Of a stretch of DNA of 64,000 bases, positions 9,517-19,048 are shown in pieces. Under the pieces are notes generated by a model. That model worked only from the letters and a program-made list of their open reading frames with translations, was not told where the DNA came from and did not search any database. Positions within the stretch are counted from its first letter, which is position 1; each line of letters begins with the position of its first letter. The stretch covers positions 1,612,001 to 1,676,000 of the forward strand of contig NZ_AP024235.1 in assembly GCF_016756315.1 (NCBI RefSeq), given 5' to 3'. The stretch comes from Alteromonas sp. KC3 (GTDB lineage: Bacteria > Pseudomonadota > Gammaproteobacteria > Enterobacterales > Alteromonadaceae). A program made the position numbers and the translations under genes.

Positions 9517-11028
9517 TTAATTTTTAGAATCGTTTCGTTTGATATAAACCGCCCCAACTAAAAGCGTTAAAACTATAAACCAAACACCTAAATCTTGCAG
9601 GTGGTAATACGGTGTAAAGCCGGTTGTTGCGATAACTGGTGCCGTAATACTTGCCGTTTCAAATTGAGGAAGTACCGAAGTTACTTGCCCCTTATAGTTT
9701 ATAAAGGCAGTAATGCCATTATTGGTGGCTCTTAACACAGGACGGCCTAGTTCAAGTGCACGCATTCGGGCTATTTGTAAATGCTGAGCGGGGCCGTGTG
9801 AGCGACCAAACCATGCATCATTGCTTACGGTTATTATCATATCGGTATCAGCGTGGATATTGGCTAACACTTGCCGTGGAAATGCAATTTCAAAACAAAT
9901 TGCGGGCGCTAGCTTAATGCCGTTTGCTTCTAAGTTCGGTTGCTCAAATTCGCCGCGTGAAAACGACGACATGGGTAAGTCGAATAACGGCGCAAGGGGG
10001 CGAAGAAAGTCTTCAAGAGGAACAAACTCGCCAACAGGTAAAAGGTGGTGTTTGGAAAAGCGGTTATTATGAAAATAGTGATAGTCTGGACTTGCAGAAT
10101 CGGCAGTGCGTTTACCCAAGACAATCAGGTTGTTCCACGCTTCATCAGTTTCCCAATTATAGTTTACAATCCCGGTGATAAGGGCTGTCCCTTCATTAAA
10201 CGCCCGTTCATTGACTTTAGCAAGATATGGCTGCGCGAGTGGTTCTAACTTGGGCACGGCTGCCTCTGGCCAGATGATTAAGTCGTTGTCCCACAAACCT
10301 TGCGTTAACTCCCAATAAGTTTGCATGGTAGGGGCGTCCTGTTCTGGCACCCAGCGCAAACTTTGCGCAATATTTCCTTGTACCATCCCTATGCGGTAAG
10401 TGTGTTTAGGTTGCACCCAAACGTGTTGGCTAAGCACATAACCACTTACAAATAAACATGAAATAACGATGGTGGCGTTAGCAAGTGAGCGCCTGTTTTT
10501 TACCAATGCAAGCATGGCTGCACTCAATACCAAAAGCGCAGAGATACCTGTCTCACCAATAATGGGTGCAAAGCCGCTAAGTGGACTGTCGAGTTGGCTA
10601 TAGCCAAGTGAAAGCCAAGGAAAGCCAGAGAGCATCCAACTTCTTAACCACTCAGCCAGTACCCAGAAAAAGGGCAAAGTCATTGGCCATAGCGTTGGCG
10701 AAAAGTACTTTGCTGTCAGTTTTGTAGCAAGGGCAGGGTATAGGGCCAAATATCCGCACAATAATGCCATTAAGCCCACTGAGGCAATAAGTGGCAAGCC
10801 ACCAAAATCCGCAATACTAACGTGCACCCAACTTACCCCTGCACCGAACCAACCGGCGCCAAACAACCAGCCAGCCAAAAATGGTTTGTGTTTTAATTTA
10901 ATGACTTGGCGAAGTGCTAAGGCCAATGCTGGAATGGTGATCAACCACAAATTAAATGGGGCAAAAGCGAGTGTTAAGCTTGCGCCGCTAAGGACAAGTA
11001 GGAAATGGGGAATATAGGGCTTTAACAT
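9517..11028 (-). CDS. lnt: Apolipoprotein N-acyltransferase
   Basis: A 503-residue inner-membrane enzyme that adds the third acyl chain to lipoproteins. The first 200 residues hold about six or seven membrane segments. A periplasmic nitrilase-like domain follows with the expected Glu (IIWPEAAVP), Lys (RFSKHHLLPVGEF) and Cys (APAICFEIAF) triad, then a last membrane segment near the C-terminus. It lies downstream of corC, as in the ybeZ-ybeY-corC-lnt block of other gammaproteobacteria. A terminator-like hairpin at 11111-11138 separates it from corC, so lnt may also have its own promoter. Confidence 0.96.
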   Translation of the reverse strand: MLKPYIPHFLLVLSGASLTLAFAPFNLWLITIPALALALRQVIKLKHKPFLAGWLFGAGWFGAGVSWVHVSIADFGGLPLIASVGLMALLCGYLALYPALATKLTAKYFSPTLWPMTLPFFWVLAEWLRSWMLSGFPWLSLGYSQLDSPLSGFAPIIGETGISALLVLSAAMLALVKNRRSLANATIVISCLFVSGYVLSQHVWVQPKHTYRIGMVQGNIAQSLRWVPEQDAPTMQTYWELTQGLWDNDLIIWPEAAVPKLEPLAQPYLAKVNERAFNEGTALITGIVNYNWETDEAWNNLIVLGKRTADSASPDYHYFHNNRFSKHHLLPVGEFVPLEDFLRPLAPLFDLPMSSFSRGEFEQPNLEANGIKLAPAICFEIAFPRQVLANIHADTDMIITVSNDAWFGRSHGPAQHLQIARMRALELGRPVLRATNNGITAFINYKGQVTSVLPQFETASITAPVIATTGFTPYYHLQDLGVWFIVLTLLVGAVYIKRNDSKN

Positions 11029-11110
11029 GATAGTAAAAAAGCAACCGTGTTTATTGTTGTTAATGGCGTATACTGTTTACACAAAAAAGTGCCTGTAAAG
11101 ACACTAAGCC

Positions 11111-11138
11111 AAAAAAAACAGGTGCCATTAAACACCTG
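11111..11138 (-). terminator. Terminator-like hairpin between corC and lnt
   Basis: CAGGTG (11119-11124) and CACCTG (11133-11138) form a stem. On the minus strand the stem is followed by eight T residues. It follows the corC stop codon and precedes lnt, so it could uncouple lnt from the upstream genes. The stem is only six base pairs, so read-through is likely. Confidence 0.7.
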
Positions 11139-11163
11139 CTTTCTTCATTTGAATACCGTCAAC

Positions 11164-12021
11164 TTATTCTAGTGATGGCACTGACACTTTTAGCTGTATT
11201 AGTCGGCGTTTGTCAGAGTTTGTCACCTTAAACTGAATATCATTTATGGTGATTTCGTCATTCGTTTCTGGCATATGCCCGAATGCTTTCAACACAATGC
11301 CGCCAATGGTATCAGCTTCTTCTTCACTGAATTTGGTCTCAAAAAACTCATTGAAATCATCAACAGGCGTTAAGGCCTTAACGGAATAGGTAGATTTATT
11401 TAATGGGCGAATGTCATCTGTACCGTCTTCTTCGGTATCGTATTCGTCTTCAATCTCGCCTACGATGATTTCAAGGATATCTTCGATGGTGACCAAACCA
11501 GATACGCCACCGTATTCATCAACAACAATGGCCATGTGATAGCGCTGCTGACGAAACTCTTTAAGTAACACATCAACACGTTTACTTTCAGGTACGATAA
11601 CCGCTGGGCGAAGAATATCGCGAAGGTTAAATTCTTTTTCGGCGTTAAAAGCAAATGCGAGTAAGTCTTTCGCTAACAGTATGCCTTCGATATGGTCTTT
11701 GTCTTCACTGATAACAGGGAAGCGAGAGTGGGCAGACTCAAGCATAACAGGTAAAAATTCTTCTACCTTTTGCTCAACATCTATAGTGGTCATTTGAGCG
11801 CGCGGGATCATGATGTCCCTAACTCGCATTTCATTTACCCCAATTACCCCTTCGATCATCTCGCGGGTTTGAGGGTCGATGATTTCGTTTTGTTCAGCAT
11901 CAGTAATGACTGATACTAACTCTTCTTTACTTCTCGGCTCGCCAGAAATTGAATTTTTTAGTTTATCTAACCAACTCTTGCCTGATGAGCCGTTGGTAGA
12001 GTGAGGATTATCGTCGCTCAT
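11164..12021 (-). CDS. corC: CorC/HlyC family CBS-domain protein (magnesium/cobalt efflux type)
   Basis: A 285-residue soluble protein. A short N-terminal linker is followed by a CBS pair ([17 protein letters not shown] near residue 70, then [20 protein letters not shown] and [21 protein letters not shown]) and a C-terminal CorC_HlyC domain ([18 protein letters not shown]). The family is linked to Mg/Co efflux and leader-gene neighbours of lnt, but its exact action is debated. It lacks the DUF21 membrane domain found in longer relatives. It lies between ybeY and lnt, as in E. coli. Confidence 0.93.
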   Translation of the reverse strand: MSDDNPHSTNGSSGKSWLDKLKNSISGEPRSKEELVSVITDAEQNEIIDPQTREMIEGVIGVNEMRVRDIMIPRAQMTTIDVEQKVEEFLPVMLESAHSRFPVISEDKDHIEGILLAKDLLAFAFNAEKEFNLRDILRPAVIVPESKRVDVLLKEFRQQRYHMAIVVDEYGGVSGLVTIEDILEIIVGEIEDEYDTEEDGTDDIRPLNKSTYSVKALTPVDDFNEFFETKFSEEEADTIGGIVLKAFGHMPETNDEITINDIQFKVTNSDKRRLIQLKVSVPSLE

Positions 12022-12143
12022 AATGTCCGTTTACTAGTTAGTTCAACGCCAACGTTAAAATGCTTCGTGCTGGTCGTCAATGATTTATTGTTATTAAGTA
12101 TAAATGGTTAAGCTTTACAAGGGCTTATATGAAGCGTTTGCGC

Positions 12144-12614
12144 TTAAACCTCGTAGGGGTTTTCAATACCCAAACCGGCAAGGATTGCAATTTCTTTGCT
12201 TTCCATTTCTTCGGCTTCGATATCGTCTATATGGTCATAACCCATTAAATGCAAGATGCCATGCACAGTCATGTGTGCGTAGTGGTGGCTAACGTGCTTT
12301 TCTTGCTCTACCGCTTCGCGGCTAATAACAGGGGCGCAAATTACAAGGTCGCCTAGCAGGTCCATTTCGACGCCAGGCGGCGCTTCAAAGGGAAAAGACA
12401 ACACATTCGTTGGCTTGTCTTTTCCGCGATATTCATAATTCAAGCTTTGGCTTTCATCTTCGTCTGTAAAGCGGACTGTTATTTCTTGCTCAGTTAGCCC
12501 TTCGAAAGCGAGTACGGCATTAGCCCAAATTGTAAGCTGTTCTGGTGAAGGAATAGCGTTTAGCACGCTTTCTTCACCTTCGTACGCTTGTTGATAATCG
12601 ATAATAGCGGTCAC
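12144..12614 (-). CDS. ybeY: Endoribonuclease YbeY
   Basis: A 156-residue single-strand RNase needed for 16S rRNA 3'-end maturation and ribosome quality control. The zinc site HGILHLMGYDH (from HMTVHGILHLMGYDHIDD near residue 118) is intact, and the NVLSFPFE segment before it is typical. The start codon is GTG, overlapping the ybeZ stop by four bases (GTGA), which points to translational coupling. Confidence 0.96.
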   Translation of the reverse strand: MTAIIDYQQAYEGEESVLNAIPSPEQLTIWANAVLAFEGLTEQEITVRFTDEDESQSLNYEYRGKDKPTNVLSFPFEAPPGVEMDLLGDLVICAPVISREAVEQEKHVSHHYAHMTVHGILHLMGYDHIDDIEAEEMESKEIAILAGLGIENPYEV

Positions 12615-13729
12615 GATTGGCTATCGTCTTTTTTTGTGGTGCTCGCATTTGAGGCCGGCGTCGAAGCAGGTGTCTCTGGCTTAGCTTCACTTGCCGCCTG
12701 CTCACGCTGCAATCTTAACGCTTCTTCTTTACGCTCTTTGCGCAAGCGCTCTTGCTCTGCATCATGAATTTCATAAGCGCGTACTATGCGAGCGACCACG
12801 GGGTGTCGAACAACGTCTTCGGCGTTAAAGAAGTTAAATGAAATATCATCTACTTCGCTAAGCACTTCAATGGCGTGGCGAAGCCCTGATTTTGCGCCGC
12901 GCGGTAAATCCACCTGTGTGATATCACCCGTAATTACGGCTTTTGAATTAAAACCAATACGCGTTAAGAACATCTTCATCTGTTCTACCGTGGTATTTTG
13001 GCTTTCGTCTAAAATAATAAAAGCGTCGTTAAGTGTACGACCGCGCATGTAGGCTAACGGAGCAACCTCAATGACGTTGCGTTCCATAAGTTTTTCCACT
13101 TTCTCGAAGCCCAGCATTTCAAACAGGGCATCGTAGAGTGGACGCAAATAAGGATCGACTTTTTGTGAAAGGTCACCAGGTAAGAAACCTAGCTTCTCAC
13201 CTGCTTCAACTGCAGGGCGAGTTAGCAAAATACGACGAATTTCCTGACGTTCCAGTGCATCAACGGCAGCGGCTACTGCTAGATAGGTTTTACCTGTTCC
13301 AGCAGGGCCGATACCAAATGTTATGTCGTGGTTAACAATGTTTGCCACGTACTGCGCTTGGTTTGGATTGCGCGGCTTAATAACACCGCGCTTAGTCTTG
13401 ATGTTCACCTCTTTGCCGTAACCGCCAGTCGCGTCTTTCTCAATGACGCGGGCTTCTTGAATGGCTAGGTGAACCTGTTCAGCTTCCAAATCAGGAACGC
13501 GACCTTTGACAGGTTGCGTTTCAATATAAAGTAGCTTTAGAAGTTCGCTGGCGCTTTTTATTTGCTGTGGTTCTCCTAACACTTTAAACGCGTTATTGCG
13601 GTAGGTAATTTCTACGCCTAACCTACGTTCAATCTGTTTGATATTATCATCAAAGGGACCACATAAACTGGACAAACGTTTTGTATCTGCCGGTTCTAAA
13701 TCAAATTCATTACTTACCAATGTACTCAA
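12611..13729 (-). CDS. ybeZ: PhoH-like ATPase YbeZ
   Basis: A 372-residue cytoplasmic NTPase that partners YbeY in RNA processing. An N-terminal KH-like region (residues 1-100) precedes the P-loop (GPAGTGKTYLAVAAA near 141) and the Walker B-type ILDESQNTT. The C-terminus after about 325 is a charged, low-complexity tail rich in E, A and T, which is longer than usual. The likely start is TTG at 13729, with GAGGA ten bases upstream; no in-frame ATG offers a better start. It overlaps ybeY by four bases and follows miaB by 36 bases, so the block is probably one operon. Confidence 0.94.
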   Translation of the reverse strand: MSTLVSNEFDLEPADTKRLSSLCGPFDDNIKQIERRLGVEITYRNNAFKVLGEPQQIKSASELLKLLYIETQPVKGRVPDLEAEQVHLAIQEARVIEKDATGGYGKEVNIKTKRGVIKPRNPNQAQYVANIVNHDITFGIGPAGTGKTYLAVAAAVDALERQEIRRILLTRPAVEAGEKLGFLPGDLSQKVDPYLRPLYDALFEMLGFEKVEKLMERNVIEVAPLAYMRGRTLNDAFIILDESQNTTVEQMKMFLTRIGFNSKAVITGDITQVDLPRGAKSGLRHAIEVLSEVDDISFNFFNAEDVVRHPVVARIVRAYEIHDAEQERLRKERKEEALRLQREQAASEAKPETPASTPASNASTTKKDDSQS

Positions 13730-13765
13730 GCTACTTTATTCCTCGCTTTACTCAATATTGTGTTG

Positions 13766-15199
13766 TTAGGCAGGGTTAAATTGGCCCACACCTAGCTCAT
13801 CTGGCAGGTCTGCCTGATGCTTTGCCATAATAGATTGGGGCGAAACTGCAACACGCAAGCCCATTTCGCTCTCTCTGCGCACAACTTCACCACGTAGTGA
13901 GTTTGTGAAAACATCGGTGATATTCACATCGACGAATTCGCCAATCATGTCAGGTGTACCTTCGAAGTTCACTACACGGTTGTTCTCTGTACGTCCAGAA
14001 AGCTCCATTGGGTTCTTCTTAGAAGGGCCTTCTACTAAAATACGTTGCTCGGTACCTACCATATGACGCGCAATACGCAAAGCTTGTTGCGTGATGCGTT
14101 GTTGAAGAAGGTGCAGACGCTGCTTTTTGGTTTCTTCACTTACATCATCAACTGCATCAGCTGCTGGTGTTCCAGGGCGAGCGCTGTAGATAAAGCTGAA
14201 GCTCAGGTCGTAATCAACGGCCTGAATTAAATCCATCGTTGCTTCAAAGTCAGCGTCAGTTTCACCCGGAAAGCCGATGATGAAGTCGCTAGATAAGCTG
14301 ATGTTTGGACGAATCTTTTTCAGTTTACGCATCTTAGATTTGTATTCCAGCGATGTGTGTCCACGCTTCATCAAATTCAAAATACGATCTGAACCGCTTT
14401 GAACTGGCAAATGCAGGTGGTCAACCAACTCGGGAATAGACGCATACGCTTCGATAATATCGTCTGTAAACTCTACCGGGTGAGACGTGGTGTAACGAAT
14501 GCGGTCAATACCATCAATCGCGGCCACAAGTTCAAGTAGTTCAGAGAAGCGACAAATAGTGCCATCGAAGTGCTCGCCGCGATAGGCGTTTACATTTTGA
14601 CCCAACAAGTTCACTTCGCGTACACCTTGGCCGGCAAGTTGTGCTATTTCAAGTAACACATCGTCCACAGGGCGACTGACTTCTTCGCCACGCGTATACG
14701 GTACCACACAGAACGTACAGTATTTTGAGCAACCTTCCATAATTGAAACAAACGCCGTAGGGCCCTCAGCACGAGGCTCGGGTAAACGGTCGAATTTTTC
14801 AATCTCAGGGAAGCTCACATCAATAACTGACTTTGCGCCACCTTGTAATTGATTGATCATTTCAGGTAGACGGTGCAGTGTTTGCGGCCCAAATACCAAA
14901 TCAACAAAAGGTGCACGCTGGCGAATAGTATCGCCTTCTTGTGAGGCTACACAGCCGCCCACACCAATAATAAGTTCTGGCTTATCTTGTTTTAGCGTCT
15001 TCCAACGGCCTAGTTGGTGAAACACCTTTTCCTGCGCTTTCTCACGAATAGAGCAGGTATTAAGTAAGATTACATCGGCTTCTTCAGCACTTTCTGCAGC
15101 ACTGTAGCCATGCGTTGAGTCGAGTAAGTCTGCCATTTTTTCCGAGTCGTACTCGTTCATTTGGCAGCCCCAGGTTTTGATATACAGCTTTTTAGTCAT
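13766..15199 (-). CDS. miaB: tRNA-2-methylthio-N6-dimethylallyladenosine synthase MiaB
   Basis: A 477-residue radical-SAM methylthiotransferase that converts i6A37 to ms2i6A37 in tRNAs reading U-starting codons. It has the N-terminal UPF0004 domain with its three cluster cysteines ([33 protein letters not shown]), the radical-SAM CxxxCxxC ([17 protein letters not shown] near residue 157) and a C-terminal TRAM domain (about 378-440). It heads the minus-strand miaB-ybeZ-ybeY-corC block and is divergent from ubiF, the same arrangement as in E. coli. Confidence 0.97.
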   Translation of the reverse strand: MTKKLYIKTWGCQMNEYDSEKMADLLDSTHGYSAAESAEEADVILLNTCSIREKAQEKVFHQLGRWKTLKQDKPELIIGVGGCVASQEGDTIRQRAPFVDLVFGPQTLHRLPEMINQLQGGAKSVIDVSFPEIEKFDRLPEPRAEGPTAFVSIMEGCSKYCTFCVVPYTRGEEVSRPVDDVLLEIAQLAGQGVREVNLLGQNVNAYRGEHFDGTICRFSELLELVAAIDGIDRIRYTTSHPVEFTDDIIEAYASIPELVDHLHLPVQSGSDRILNLMKRGHTSLEYKSKMRKLKKIRPNISLSSDFIIGFPGETDADFEATMDLIQAVDYDLSFSFIYSARPGTPAADAVDDVSEETKKQRLHLLQQRITQQALRIARHMVGTEQRILVEGPSKKNPMELSGRTENNRVVNFEGTPDMIGEFVDVNITDVFTNSLRGEVVRRESEMGLRVAVSPQSIMAKHQADLPDELGVGQFNPA

Positions 15200-15453
15200 A
15201 ACAACTATTCGTTAACCTGATAGAGTTCCAACAAGTGGTCGTGCTTTATTGGCAAGTTAACACTTGCTTCGCACAGCCCCAGTTGCTGGAAGATGTTCAA
15301 AATAGCCGCATATTTTACCTGTTATGCACGCATATTCCCAGTGTAATGCGATGATTCATTGAGATTTGATCTAAGGCAAACCAATTCTACGTTTTACTTC
15401 ACACAGCAAAGTGTTTTACGACATAATGCAAGTGTGTGATTTAAGGAGTGTAA

Positions 15454-16629
15454 ATGGTCGATTTTTGTATCAACGGCGGTGGTATGGTAGGTGCTGCACT
15501 AGCGCTTGGTCTTGCTCAGCAACAATACAAGGTAGTGGTAATAGAGCCGTACTTGCCAAGTGCTTTTAACGAAAGTGACGGTCCAGATCTTCGCGTTTCG
15601 GCCATTAGTGAATCGTCTGTCACACTTCTTAAAGCACTAGGCGCGTGGGATTACATTAAGGTTAAGCGTGTAAAGCCCTATATTGGTTTAAGTGTATGGG
15701 ATGACCCACAACATCGTACTGACTTCACAGCAGACAGCATTGATGTAGAGCAACTTGGCTATTTTGTCGAAAATAGGTTGTTGCAGTTAGGCTGTCTTGA
15801 AGCCCTTGAGCATTACGACAATGTCACCGTGATTAGCGGCACTAAAGTACAATCACTGTCGCTCGGCGACACCGCATATGTCACTTTAAATAATGGCAGT
15901 AGTATTGAAGCTCAGTGGCTTATAGGAGCAGATGGCGCTAATTCTCAAGTGAGACAAGCGGCAGGCATCGGCAGCACAGGGTGGCAATACGCACAGCAAG
16001 CGATGGGGATTACCATAAAGTTAGACAAACCCGTTGACGCAATCACATGGCAGCAATTTACCCCTAGCGGGCCGAAAGCGTTTTTGCCCATGTTCGATAA
16101 TTATGCGTCTCTTGTGTGGTATGACAATGCTGATGAGCTTAAACGTCTTAAAAGTTTGAACAATACGCAGCTTTCACAAGAAGTCATCAATGCATTTCCC
16201 CACGAATTAACCCAAAACGACAATCGATTCACTATTGTCGATAAAGCTATCTTTCCACTAACCCGTTCTCATGCAAATAGTTATGTAAAGGGCTGTTGTG
16301 TGCTACTTGGCGATGCGGCACATACGATTAACCCTTTGGCCGGGCAGGGGGTAAACTTGGGCTTTAAAGATGTAGAAGCTTTCTTGTCGGTTACCGCAAA
16401 TCATGCACCATTAGATTCTTTGGAGTTTGCAAAGGCGCTCTCGCGAGATTTCGAATCACCAAGGCGGCGCGATAACCTTGTAATGATGACTGCAATGGAT
16501 GGCTTTTATACCTTGTTCAGTAATGATATAGCCCCCATTAAATGGATAAGAAATCAGCTTCTTTCAGTAGCGCAAACCATTGAGCCTGCAAAGAAGCAAG
16601 TACTTAAGTACGCGATAGGAATACGATAA
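15454..16629 (+). CDS. ubiF: FAD-dependent ubiquinone hydroxylase UbiF (UbiH/VisC family)
   Basis: A 391-residue flavoprotein monooxygenase. It has the FAD-binding GGGMVGAALALGLAQ at residue 8, the GADGANSQVRQAAGI motif near 159 and the GDAAHTINPLAGQGVNLG motif near 285. The TWQQFTPSGPKAFLPMFDN stretch and the position divergent from miaB match E. coli UbiF, the C6 hydroxylase of ubiquinone synthesis, better than UbiH or VisC. AAGGAG lies just before the ATG. A small membrane-protein gene begins within its stop codon (TAATG). Confidence 0.92.
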   Translation: MVDFCINGGGMVGAALALGLAQQQYKVVVIEPYLPSAFNESDGPDLRVSAISESSVTLLKALGAWDYIKVKRVKPYIGLSVWDDPQHRTDFTADSIDVEQLGYFVENRLLQLGCLEALEHYDNVTVISGTKVQSLSLGDTAYVTLNNGSSIEAQWLIGADGANSQVRQAAGIGSTGWQYAQQAMGITIKLDKPVDAITWQQFTPSGPKAFLPMFDNYASLVWYDNADELKRLKSLNNTQLSQEVINAFPHELTQNDNRFTIVDKAIFPLTRSHANSYVKGCCVLLGDAAHTINPLAGQGVNLGFKDVEAFLSVTANHAPLDSLEFAKALSRDFESPRRRDNLVMMTAMDGFYTLFSNDIAPIKWIRNQLLSVAQTIEPAKKQVLKYAIGIR

Positions 16630-16805
16630 TGGAAGTATTAATTTTGTTGGCAGTGCTCTTTGGTGCATTGGCCGTAGTAATACCTTTGATTGAGCGCTCT
16701 AAAATGCGCGTGAGTAATGAGGATGCAGCGAAGTGGGCAAAGTGGATTTGGCCGCTAATGGGGATTTTACTCATTGCCCAGTTATTAAGGCTTATTTTCT
16801 CTTGA
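16629..16805 (+). CDS. 58-residue two-helix membrane protein, coupled to ubiF
   Basis: The ATG at 16629 shares one base with the ubiF stop (TAATG), a sign of translational coupling. The product is 58 residues: a hydrophobic N-terminal helix (residues 2-21), a charged middle (ERSKMRVSNEDAAKWAKW) and a second helix (39-57). I recognise no family. Coupling to ubiF hints at a place near the membrane-bound ubiquinone-synthesis complex, which is inference only. Its last 21 bases overlap the end of the convergent GGDEF gene. Confidence 0.65.
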   Translation: MEVLILLAVLFGALAVVIPLIERSKMRVSNEDAAKWAKWIWPLMGILLIAQLLRLIFS

Positions 16806-18854
16806 TAAAGTGATCATGCCTTCGTTCTCCAGTGCAGTTAAATCAGCTACTGATGAAGGTAATGGCAATGCTGTGCGTTCAACAATATCAGTCACTCCTA
16901 CCCATGTCGCTTTACCTGAAGTTTTCGCTGCGTATAGGCACTGATCGGCAGCGTGAAAAATGGTATCTAGTGGGCTTACAAGCTGGCGCTTTTGCTCACT
17001 TTCACAAGCAAAGGGAAAGCAGGCAAACCCAACACTACAGGTGACTGACTTAGTTTGTCCTTCATCGAGTACAAATGGTATTTGTTTGATGTCGCTGACT
17101 ACGCGCTCTGCTAATAAAGTGGCGTTTTGCCGGTCGATAAACCGTGCTACTGCAACAAATTCTTCACCGCCCCAGCGAATAAGATAATCTGACCCTCGAA
17201 ATATCGCTTTAAGTCGTTTTGCCGTTTGTTGTAATACCTTGTCGCCAGCGATATGACCATAGGTATCGTTGATCTGTTTAAAATTGTCCAAATCGATGAC
17301 AAAAAAGCATAAATCGGCTTCTTGCGGTCGTACATTGTTGCTATGTTGATATTTGCGCAATGCAGTAGTGATGTCGGCATCTATGTGGCTTTCAAGAAAG
17401 CGTCGGTTATGTAAAGAAGTTAACTTATCAGTAAGGCTCATTGCTGCAAGCTCTTCATTCGCTTTTTTGAGCTCTGCAGTTCGTGCACTTACTTCTTGTT
17501 TTAATTGTTTAGTGTATTTCGACTGAGCTCGACGAGAGTAAATCAAAAATGCTAAAAGCCCTAACAGAAGCACAATTAGAAAGAGAGTTTGTCGGCTTTC
17601 TCTTTCGCTTTGAGCCTGAACCTGCTGGGTAGCTTGCTGTTGTTTTAACAGCTCAATTTCGTTCGCACGACGAATGAACTCGGTTTGGGCTTGAGTAGAA
17701 GCAAGCGCATCAAGTCTTTTTTGATTGAACAGCGATTCGTCTAATTGCTTTTGCTGTTTTAATGCCTGGTAGGCTTTATTGACCTCTTCTAACGTTTCTA
17801 GCGTGGTAACTTTTAGCGCCAATAGTTGTGACACTTGGTGCAGTTCGCCCATTTCTTCAGCAAGGGGAATCGCCTGTTCGATAAGGGCTAACGCGTTGTT
17901 ATAGCGTTCTTGCTGAGTATAAATTTCAATAAGCGTTTGATATCCGTCTAGCAGTAAACTTTTGTATTGCCCGTGTTCAGCGCGCTCAATGACTCCCTTT
18001 ACCATGACTTCAGCGTCAAGTAAGTTGCCTTGTTTAACTGCCAAGTCACTTAAGCCAGAAAGCGCCCAGTCGATGTCTCGTTTAGCACCTATTTCGACAA
18101 AGAGGGAGTGAGCACGTTGCATGTAGTGTGAAGCAATGTCGTAATTGCCTATTTGCATATTCACATAGCCAATTTTGTAACTACTGTAGGCAATGTCTTT
18201 CTTGTTACCACTGGCTTCATCGATGGTAAGCGCTTGTTCAAAATAGCTAAGTGCTTGTTCGTAATCGCCCATAACACGCCGAATATCCCCAAGGTTATAT
18301 ACCGCAGATGCAATGCCTTGTTGATTGCCAGATGCATAATTCGACTCAAGTGCTTTTTGATGATAATCAACAGCCTCGTTAAATTGCCCCATTTTCTCAA
18401 GAACAACCCCAAGACTATTATTGATGCTGGCCATATCCTGTTCTGAGCCGTTTGATTGGAAAACCGCTAATGCCATATAAAGATATTCAAGTGCAACAGT
18501 GTAATTAGATTGGTAGCGGTAGGTTAGCCCTATTTGGCGATAGGTTTTCGCGGCAGCTAGCTCATTATTGGTATCTTGGTACAGGGCAAGAGCGCGGTTG
18601 AGCCATTGTTGTGCGTCTTTGTAGTCGTTGCGTTCCATAGCAATTTTGCCGAGTTGGAATAACGTGTCGGCCTCAAGTTGCGTGTCGCTTTGTTGCTCGG
18701 CTCGTTGAAGCAATGCTATGGCTTGTTGCTGCGCCTCGTCTAGCTTGCCCGCTTCGCGTAATTGCACAATATCGTCGGTGGGCAACGCGAAAGCCGGTAG
18801 TGTTCCCAGCAAAAGAAAGGTAAGTGTAATAGCAACGCGTAAAAGCAACTTCAT
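16785..18854 (-). CDS. Exported TPR sensor with GGDEF domain (diguanylate cyclase)
   Basis: A 689-residue protein. A signal peptide (residues 1-23, ending PAFA) leads into at least seven TPR units (for example DAQQWLNRALALYQ, QALSYFEQALTIDEASG), a coiled coil, one membrane segment near 424-440 and a GGDEF domain to about 660. The active motif is GGEEF and the I-site RGSD lies five residues before it, so activity with product inhibition is expected. The layout is the same as the protein at 2634-4484, but that one lacks the I-site arginine. Its ligand or partner is unknown. It is convergent with ubiF and the 58-residue gene. Confidence 0.88.
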   Translation of the reverse strand: MKLLLRVAITLTFLLLGTLPAFALPTDDIVQLREAGKLDEAQQQAIALLQRAEQQSDTQLEADTLFQLGKIAMERNDYKDAQQWLNRALALYQDTNNELAAAKTYRQIGLTYRYQSNYTVALEYLYMALAVFQSNGSEQDMASINNSLGVVLEKMGQFNEAVDYHQKALESNYASGNQQGIASAVYNLGDIRRVMGDYEQALSYFEQALTIDEASGNKKDIAYSSYKIGYVNMQIGNYDIASHYMQRAHSLFVEIGAKRDIDWALSGLSDLAVKQGNLLDAEVMVKGVIERAEHGQYKSLLLDGYQTLIEIYTQQERYNNALALIEQAIPLAEEMGELHQVSQLLALKVTTLETLEEVNKAYQALKQQKQLDESLFNQKRLDALASTQAQTEFIRRANEIELLKQQQATQQVQAQSERESRQTLFLIVLLLGLLAFLIYSRRAQSKYTKQLKQEVSARTAELKKANEELAAMSLTDKLTSLHNRRFLESHIDADITTALRKYQHSNNVRPQEADLCFFVIDLDNFKQINDTYGHIAGDKVLQQTAKRLKAIFRGSDYLIRWGGEEFVAVARFIDRQNATLLAERVVSDIKQIPFVLDEGQTKSVTCSVGFACFPFACESEQKRQLVSPLDTIFHAADQCLYAAKTSGKATWVGVTDIVERTALPLPSSVADLTALENEGMITLSRENKP

Positions 18855-19012
18855 GACACCGCGAATACAAGAACGAATTCGTAAGTATAAGCTGAAATAA
18901 ACGTGAGCACTACTTTATGTCTGGTACCTTCGGCGCGATGAACTTCTAGATACTCATCGGCAGAGCAAGTAACCGCGATGTTGGACCGGTGAGGACAGCA
19001 GATTTAAAACAA

Positions 19013-19038
19013 AGTGCTCAGCGAATGCTGAGCACTTG
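19013..19038 (-). terminator. Terminator of the RND efflux operon
   Basis: AAGTGCTCAGC-gaat-GCTGAGCACTT is a perfect 11-base-pair stem. On the minus strand it is followed by TGTTTTAAA, ten bases past the stop codon of the RND gene. Confidence 0.85.
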
Positions 19039-19048
19039 AAATGGAGTG

